A stretch of DNA of 64,000 nucleotides from Azorinus chamasolen (lineage: Eukaryota; Mollusca; Bivalvia; Cardiida; Solecurtidae). The notes under the pieces were generated by a model, which had not been told where the DNA came from, made no database searches, and saw nothing but the letters and a program-made list of their open reading frames with translations. The stretch lies in contig OY755240.1 of assembly GCA_963576725.1 (NCBI GenBank), forward strand, positions 57,412,633 through 57,476,632. The letters are read 5' to 3'. Shown here in pieces: positions 39,901 through 48,900 of the stretch (position 1 is its first letter; each line of letters starts with the position of its first letter). A program made the translations under genes and the position numbers.

Positions 39901-42900
39901 GATTGACCTACTGGATCTTGATTCAACAACGCGTGTACTGGATATCAGCAATACCTCGGTATTTGAGGACGGAACCCTTACAATTCAGAAACAGTTCCCG
40001 TATCTATTAAAGCTATATGCAAAAGGCAGCAATCTGACATCAGTTAAAGACAGAACATTTACAAACGCATCAAGTTTGATCCATCTTGACCTAAGTTTTA
40101 ACAAACTTAAAGTTTTAAGAAAGGATACTTTTTTCGGATTAAGATATATCAACGTGTTGAATCTGGAAGGAAATGCCCTTCTTTCGGAATTAGAACCATC
40201 AGTATTTCGAATATTTAGCTACTTAGATAATCTTTTGATAACAAATACAAGACTTTCCCACATTTTACCAAATACATTTTCCGGATTGAAGTTAAACACT
40301 TTAGATATTTCCGAAAATAAAATCACCACAATACATGCATATGCGTTCAACAATTTAACTGCATTGGAAATAAACTTCGAAGGAAATGATATTGTAGATT
40401 TAGATACAAAGCTGTTTGTCGGAGTAAAAAACTTATTAACGATACGATCGCCCTCATACAAATTCTGCTGCTACAAGCCCAGCACAGTACAGAGTGAGAA
40501 TTGTTGGCCACATGAAGATGAGTTCTCCTCGTGTGAAGATTTGATGAGAAACTCAATACTTCAAACACTGCTTTGGATGATGGGAGCAGCAGCTGTCTTT
40601 GCCAACGCTACAACATTCATTTATCGCGTAATCCATAACAGAAAGAAAGTGCGGAAAGGTTTTGGAATGTTTGTGTTGAATCTTGCAGCCTCAGACTTTC
40701 TCATGGGAGTTTACCTGATTATTATTGCAATTGCAGATATAAGTTTCCGAAAAAGGTAAGTCATACAGTTTTGTCTTTATGTACATGTATGTATTTGGGT
40801 AGACATAGTTTTCGTAAATGAGTATTGTTTGTAGATGGAGCTTACAAATGTATATACTATTTAGCCTACCTATGTGCGTGTCTCCATGGCCAAGTCAAGT
40901 TGGCTAACGATTAATTAGCCCCAATCCACAAATGCAGTCATCCGTTAATGGGGCTTAACATCTTTTATGTGTTTGGAGTCTGGCGGAGATACCTTTATTT
41001 ACACAGTTTGTTTAACTTCATTAATTTTGAGACAAGTCTGAGGTAAGGACATCCCGGGTTTAATCCCACGGTGGTGGTTTTGCCACTGACCGTTCCAAGG
41101 CGGTCTTCTGTAAACCTTATTTTGTGTTTGTCTTTTGTTGTGGTTTCTCTGTACTTGTAGGTTAGTTGTTGTTTGATATTTGCACCTCTCTCTTGCGCGT
41201 GCGTGCAAACGTTTCACATATTTTCTATCCGTGTTTTGGTAATGGTTGCATTCTGTGTGTGACTTAACCAAGTCTGCAATTTTCTCTTTTAACATTGCTA
41301 CTTTTGCTCTCAAAGAATCTCCCACTTTCAGAATATTTGTACGTGTACGTTTGTTGGTGTTTGAGATTTGATGCTCTTTCTCTTATGTGTGTACGTGCTA
41401 TCGCACGTACGTTCGTGCGGTATGTGTGTGCATTTGTGTGTGCCACTTATCGGTGTGTTTGGTAATGGTTGCGTCTGTGCCCTTAACGGCTTACCTGCAG
41501 GTGCTCTGACTTCAGCAAAGTCATTGAGTACATATTTGACGGTTTGTCACAGTTATTATGCTATGTTTTACATGTTGTCCTGTGTTCACCGTCGTCTATG
41601 TTGTGGGTAAGTCCAGCGGGGATACCTTTATTTACAATATTTGTAAAGCTAGGGTGACTTTGAGAGAAGTGTGAGGTTAGGACGTCTGTAAACCGGTTTA
41701 AACCCCCAGTGGTGTTTTTGCTGCTGACCGTGCCAAGGCGGTACTCTCTTTGTCACCCTTCCTTTTGTTTGCCTTGCGTCTTTGTGCTTGTGGTTTGTTC
41801 ATGTTGTGGAACGTTTGTCCCTGTTTCTTGTGTGTCTTTTGGTGTTTTCTGTGTTCATTTCGTGTGTGTGTGTGCGTTTGGGTGTGTGGTTGTGTGTGTG
41901 TCATGCTGTCTATCGGTGTTTTGGTGGTGGTTGCGTCTTGCATGTGGCTTTGCCTGCTTGACTTTACTACTTTTCCTTGTATATCGAGGGTTCAACGCAA
42001 TAGGGGTGTAACTACATATTTTGTCAAAAATGGTTTTTTTTTATTTTTCACTTTCTTTTTCTGTTAGGCATAAACTGTGAAAATGGGAACAAAATGTTTT
42101 AGACATTTATATCATTTTTGTGATATTGCAATAAGGGCTTAACTCAGATAGCTAAACATTTTACATGCAATATGGTAGTAAGTTGACTTACTACCATATT
42201 GCAGGCTAAACAGTGTCTGGTAGCCTTATTATTTTTCATGCAATACAGGCGTAAGTAAATAAATAAATGTTATGTGAGGTCATCCTGATGACATTATTAT
42301 AATATTTATAATATTGACACAATTTATGAACTTAAGACAGCATAACACTGTCACATTTTATGACCTTCAAACTTTCGAAGAAGATTTGAAGAAGACTCAA
42401 GGTACCGGTATGTTGGTGTTTTTCTTTTTGATTTTTTTAGTACCTTATTAAAGAAGCTTATTCAAACTTTTAATACGGTAAAACATTATAATATATATAT
42501 ATATATAATTTTATACAAATACATACTGAATTACTAGTTTTTAACAGAAATTTCATGACTGGTGGCTGCAAACCAAAAAAAAACAACCCAGAAACCTAGC
42601 TTGATCCAATAATAAGATAATAAATATAATGGATGTCAAGTTATTTTATAAAATCATTAATCTTAACTAATTTCACCATGTTTAATTGTGGTTTCCATTC
42701 TGGTGTTGAAGTCAAAAGGTTCACCAAAAATAATGTGAACAATATTAGTTTGAAAAAAAATCTTAATGTCTTTAGAAATTTCATTGTAAGTTTTTTTGGG
42801 AAGGTGCCATCAAGATGTTGCTTCAAATCAGTTTTACATCAAGGACACTCTTCCTTGAAAGAAAGACAGAAGCAGTGCTTAGCCAATTCTGCATGTGCTG

Positions 42901-45900
42901 TACATAAAAGTTATATCAGCACCAACAACATGGAACAAATCTTAGACAATATTCTTAGTGAAGGTGACAGGCTGTACCTTAATATTTGTGAAGAGTACCT
43001 GACAATAGAGGATATACCCTGCCATGTTAAGCCCCGTTCCCACTGTCCCGGATTGGCCCCCCGGTACGTCCCGGATGTGTGGTCCGGGGGAAAGTGTGTC
43101 AAACCGGGAGTACATCCCTGGCGGCACTGTTAACATCCGGGAAGATCCCTGATGAACCCTACTGATCCGGCTTAATCCGGCAGACAGCACCGGATGTTTT
43201 AAAATGTTTAAAACAACCGGGAGTCACAGAGATTCACCGGGAAAGATATCGAAAACCGGCTTAATCCTGGCAATTCCTGGACAACCCCGGTATATTCCGG
43301 TGCAGGTCCGGGTCTCTACCCTGGCTTTACCGTGATAGTCCCTAGTAATCCGGGATGTTGGCGAGCACCTCATCCACGATAGACTTTTGGTGAACCCCCG
43401 GCATTGGGCCGGTATAGCTCCGGTGTACGACGGTATAGTCTCGTTTTGTACCGATGGAGTTAGGGACTGGCAAGGTATGAGCCAGTTTGTCTGCCGGTCA
43501 ACCCCCGTTGATACCCGGGTAACGCCCACTTGTCACCGGCGCACACTCGGGATATGACGGGGTGATACTGGTGGCCACCGCGGCACTACCAGCGACGACC
43601 GGGGTCACAGAATTGTATCGTGTTCAACCGGGAAAACACCGGCCCTACACCGTAAATACACCGTGCCAAACTGGAAACTAATCGGGGTAATCCGGGGTCA
43701 AACTGGAAGATCCTGCTTCTAAATCGGGGGTCCACCGTGGCAACGTCGGGAACATGGGAATGTACATCAATTTTTTAAGAAATAAGGTCCCGTATCATCC
43801 CGAACGCCGGCTATTTCTTCGCCGGGAAGTACCGTGGGGTACCGGGACCAGCACCGTGACAGTGGGAACGGGGCTTTAGAAAAATGTCTGAATCCAGACC
43901 TTATGTACTTCACAACAGCAGGTGTTATGTGCTTGTGTGGCGACTGTAAAAAGTCACCCATACTTCATTCTCAGTGTTGTTATTTCTTCAAGTCTTTCGG
44001 GATCCTTAGTTTCTGTGATTAGTTTTAAAAATTGAATACCACTTAAGCCAGTGCTTAAGGGGGCATGAGTAGTGTTGCACTTTTCATAACTGCTCATGAA
44101 CAGACTCAATAAAACCGAGTCTGCAATTTTCACTTTTCATATTGCTGATTTTGCTTTAGAAGGATCTCTTACTTTTAGAACTTATATTGTACTTCACATC
44201 AGCAGGTGTTAAGTGCTTGTGTGGCTGCCATTAAAAAGTCACCTCATACTTCATCCTCAGTGTTGTTATATTTTCTGGTCCTTTGGGATCATCAGTTTTG
44301 ATGTTATTAGTTTTGGAAATTGAATATCGCTTAAGCTGGGGCCAGGGGGCGTGAGTAGTGTTGCAATTTTCATAACTGCTCATATTGAACAGACTCAATA
44401 AAACAGAGTCTGCAATTTTCTTTTTTTTGCATTGCTGATTTTGCTTTCGAATGATCTCCTACTTTCAGAACATAATATTATGTTCTTCACAACAGCAGAT
44501 GTTATTAGTGCTTGTGTGGCGGCTGTAAAAAGTCATCCTGTACTTCATTCTCAGTGTTGTTATATTTACTGTTCCTTCAGGATCATTAGTTTTGATGTTA
44601 GTTTTGAAAAATGAATACCGCTTAAGTAAGTGCTTAAGGGGTGTAAATAGTGTTGCACTTTTCATAACTGCTCATGAACAGACTGAGTCAGAAATTTTCT
44701 CATTTTGCTTTAGAAGGATCTCCTAGTTTCAGAACTTATTTACATGGCACATTGTCACCTACTTGCAAAACTGGTCATGTGTTTATGATATGGAGGATGC
44801 TCAGTTAGAGAAAATCAAGTGCAAGAATATGCTGGCTGAGCTCAAACGCAGGTTACTCTTGTGCAATTCTGAAGAATTCCACCAAACTTTACTTCTTTGA
44901 CCCGTATAGCCATAATGAATGTGGAATGGTAGTTTGTAATGGCTTTGATACTCATAATAACCTGCCATAAGAATATTGGTGACCTTTGTTTGTGTATTAT
45001 TTGTTATTAAAATTCTTATGATTAGCTGTATCTTTGAAATTATCTTCTGATGTTCAGTTTGAAGTTGGAAGCCTAAAACTTCCAGGTGAATTAAATTTCC
45101 ATACATATGTGGCCCATGGTTGGTCTGTATGTCCGTGGCACAATCTTTTGATGTGGGATCAAGGCAGTATTCCATCACCTTTAGTGATAGTTGTAGTTTT
45201 TGTATTCTTTGTGAAGCAATAGAATACAAAGATGGCGTTCCATAGCCTAACCCATGGTACCCTCGCCGGCTTGACAAAATAGTGCAATTTACTGACCTGC
45301 ATTCGATGGATACAAAGGGTGTTTAATAAAGTGGCATCCGGAACCAATCGTGGTATACTATATCTGACATGAAAATGCCTCGTAACATAAGCTTCCGCTT
45401 AGTATGTGCAAAAATCAACAAAACCGACAAAATATAGCAATGTGTAAGAAGGGCGCACGGATATACAAATATCAGTCACATGAAGAAATCACGTGATCAT
45501 AACATGAATGAAAATACTCAATGAATAAAGAAGCGCGAGTCGGATGACCTTATGCAAGCGATTAGGTAATCACGCCCATAACTGTGAGTGGTCAGTTTGA
45601 TCATAAGCATAGTGGGAAACGGCTGAAGTGTCAGCTGCAACTGTATCATCAACTGGATAGAGTGTTAATGCATTCCCTTATAGATACGCAATTCCATGCC
45701 AAAGCGAACTTATTCGATATCAGATTGATACCATGCAAAGAATACTGCATCGTCTACAACGCTTTGATTATATCTGTTTGAATTCAGCAGTTATTGCTGT
45801 ACTTTCTGATTTTGTCAAGAATAATAATTATTATGTGCCTTATGAAATAATTGAAGCAAAAGAGGCTTTAGGTGACAGCATTTTTTGTGAAACTGTTTCA

Positions 45901-48900
45901 GATTACACTGTTCGAATATAGAGATGTAACTTATATTGTGTTACAGTGACCAGTAATTTAATGTATAGGTTAAGTTTAATTGTGAAAAATTAACAGATAA
46001 TTTGTAATAAGATTGAACAAATTGTTGTAAAAGCAATGATGGAATATTGAGTACTGCATTTTATTATCTAAATAAATTATGCGGACAAAATCAAAAAAAT
46101 ATCTAGTGCTTTGTTATACATAATACTATTTTGAATAACAAATGACAAAATCCTCAAACTTCTTATCAGAGATCTTACTGTAGAAGAGCTTGTGGAATAT
46201 TTATGCCCATCATGCATGTAAAATAATCCAGAATAACACGAAACAAATCTTGCAATAAGGGCGCAAGTCAGATGTTTTATATAATGTTGCAATATTTTGG
46301 TTTATCAGTCCTGATCTTAAAAGTTTCATTGAAGGTTACATATTAAAGTCCAAAAATGTTTTACTTTAATGTACTTACTACCATGTTGCATTGCAAAACT
46401 TCACCAAATTCAATAGAAATCTTCCTGCAATAGAGGCGTAGGTGCACTTCCGCCCATCTTGCATATAACATTTCTCCAGAATCACTTGCAAAAGAGTGCA
46501 ATAAAGGCGTAAGTCCAATATTTTAATATATACTGTTTCTTTCTTAGATTTAATTTACAGTGTTGCATATTTCCTGTAACATGTCTAATTTTAAAGCTTT
46601 CACAAAGGAACATTTGTATGTTTTTCAAAACAGAATAAAACAGTTTGGTTTTTTGGCTCTCCTGTAAAATTTTCAAAAATGTAGTTACGCCCTTATTGCG
46701 TTGAACCCTCGATATGTGACCTTTGCTGATTCACTTTACTATCATTTCATTCTATATTTACCTTTATAGTTATCTTATATAGCAAAGAATACGTAACTGG
46801 ATAGATTTAAATTTTATCTTCGGTTTATATTAATATGTAGTTGAACCTGTCTTGAGCGGCCATCCAGAAGAGGTCTAACTATGGGTCTGTAAAACAGGTG
46901 GTAGCTTAGTGCAGGTCAAGGTTAATGCAATAAGTCCCAATTTGAGCTTTCTGTACTACGTTTGCCTTGAACTAAGCAACAATATTTTTTAATAATCCCA
47001 TGTTCAATGAATGAATGACGATCTGGATAGGTTTTACTGTACATCGACACGAACAGTCTACGAATGCAGTCTGCAATTACATTTGCTTGTGATGTTAATT
47101 AGTGCTTATTAACGAAGTACTTGGAAAACATCTAATCAATTTAATACTACACATGGTGGCAATATCATAAATACTCTCACCCGGTGGTATTACAGACTCT
47201 GTGATAACATTACATAATTGTCCAGAATGAGTTCATGTGGAGAGTCGCATGAGGTATGATGACAGTCCATGTACAGCGGTCGTTGATTAACCCTTCGCTT
47301 GCTGAATTTTGAAATACATTTCTCCTTCTATACCCATGCCCTGTTGTATAATTACTTATATTTTCACTGTGTACAAGTATTTCGCTGTACAATCCCTGCT
47401 GTGGAGTGCATTGGTTGCACAATCAACTTGTAAATAGTGCAGACCCTGATGAGACAGCTCCTGCAGGAGTCTTCACTATTTACAGGTAGGTATATTGACG
47501 TGAATAGCAAGCGAAGGGTTAATACGTTGTATGTATTTCTTGCAACATTGCTAAATATATCACATTGTACTTGTGTTTGTTTCCTTTTCCATCTAGATAC
47601 ATGCTTATGGATGATTATTGGAGAACGAGTATTTGGTGCAATATAGCAGGTGTGCTGGCAACTGTTTCTTCCGAGGCAAGCGTCCTATTGATGTGCCTCA
47701 TTACAGTGGACAGATTTCTAGTTATAAAATTCCCCTTTGGACAGTGGCGATTTAGTGCCAGAGCGTCTAGAATAGCCGTAGCAACGACTTGGACTTTATC
47801 GTTGACGCTTGCATTGGTACCAGTTATAATTCCAGATTATTTTCAAGGAAGCTTCTATTCAACCTCAGGCGTTTGCCTCGCTATGCCACTGACTCATCGC
47901 ATACCTCCCGGATGGTTGTATTCATTCATAATATTTGTCGCTGTCAACTTTGTCGCCTTTATCCTAATTGCAATTGGACAGTTTTTCATATACTTAGAAA
48001 TCAGGAAAAGCTCAAAACGGATGGAGCAGTACATATCTCAAAGGAGGAATGATATTGCCATTGCAAGAAACCTGTTGCTCGTAATAACAACAGATTTCCT
48101 GTGTTGGTTTCCGATTGGAGTTATGGGTAAGACTTTCAAACAATAAGCTTCGGTCTAAAACATTATCTAGTTTAATATATAAAGTATTTGCGATTACATA
48201 ACGTTGATATTACTAGCCAAAGTATGAAGACTGTCAAAGTATTAAGCGACAATATCTGGTGATTCGCTCAAATAAGAAAGACCACTCTTTAGTCAATATA
48301 TGTGTTTGTTGATTCAAAACGTTTAAACTGAATAACACTGCCCTTCATATAAACATGTTTTCACGCATCTGCAAACAGAATATTCAGTAGGTATTGGCAT
48401 GGGCATGAACGTAGAATAGGGAAATGGTTAATATAAGTTATTGCACATGATATGGGTTTAATTAAACGTTCACTAAAGTTAAACTTTAATTTTTTGATGT
48501 TACTAAATGCACTCAATCGGTAATAGGTAGCACTTTCTGGTATATTATATATGTATTACGCAGCCATCTGTCATTTACAACCTCATATGTTATCACAGTT
48601 CAGATTGTACTATGTATACAGAACACCAGATGAACGTGCGTACTCAAATACTAAACTCGTCATTTCTACACCAAACCCTACATTGTGACCACTCTTTAAA
48701 ATTGTCTCGAAGAGACTATTCTAATGAGTGGTCATAACATAGGTGGAGGAATAAAGAAGTTATCCTTCAATTTATTCATCTTATCTTGACCTCTGTGTAT
48801 ACATGTATGTTCTCCTATCTCGTAGCTATAATGGCGTACGATGGCCATGTGATCTCTGGTGACGCTTATGCTTGGACCGCAGTGCTAGTCGTGCCGGTGA

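Larger units (their letters stand above)
41977..46719. mobile_element. 4.7-kb DNA transposon-like element with 35-bp inverted ends
   Basis: 41981-42015 and the reverse complement of 46681-46715 agree at 33 of 35 bases (ATATCGAGGGTTCAACGCAA...). If the ATAT is a target duplication, the element proper is CGAGGG...CCCTCG. Both end regions contain several more GCAATA(A)GGGCGTAAG-like motifs (42130, 42240; 46254, 46433, 46498), as expected of transposase-binding subterminal repeats. No DDE transposase was recognised. Confidence 0.7.
40756..47596. other. 6.8-kb intron made of nested mobile elements
   Basis: It contains two family B copies (40.98 and 41.6 kb), a 4.7-kb TIR element (41.98-46.72 kb) with a nested MITE, a family E MITE (46.84 kb) and a family D MITE (47.29 kb). 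No receptor exon was found in it; phase 2 is kept across it. Confidence 0.75.

Noticed and set aside
44801..45277. Minus-strand 158-codon ORF in the 4.7-kb element
   Set aside because: No recognisable domain, sits in transposon DNA, and is overlapped by other frames; kept only as unassigned interior.
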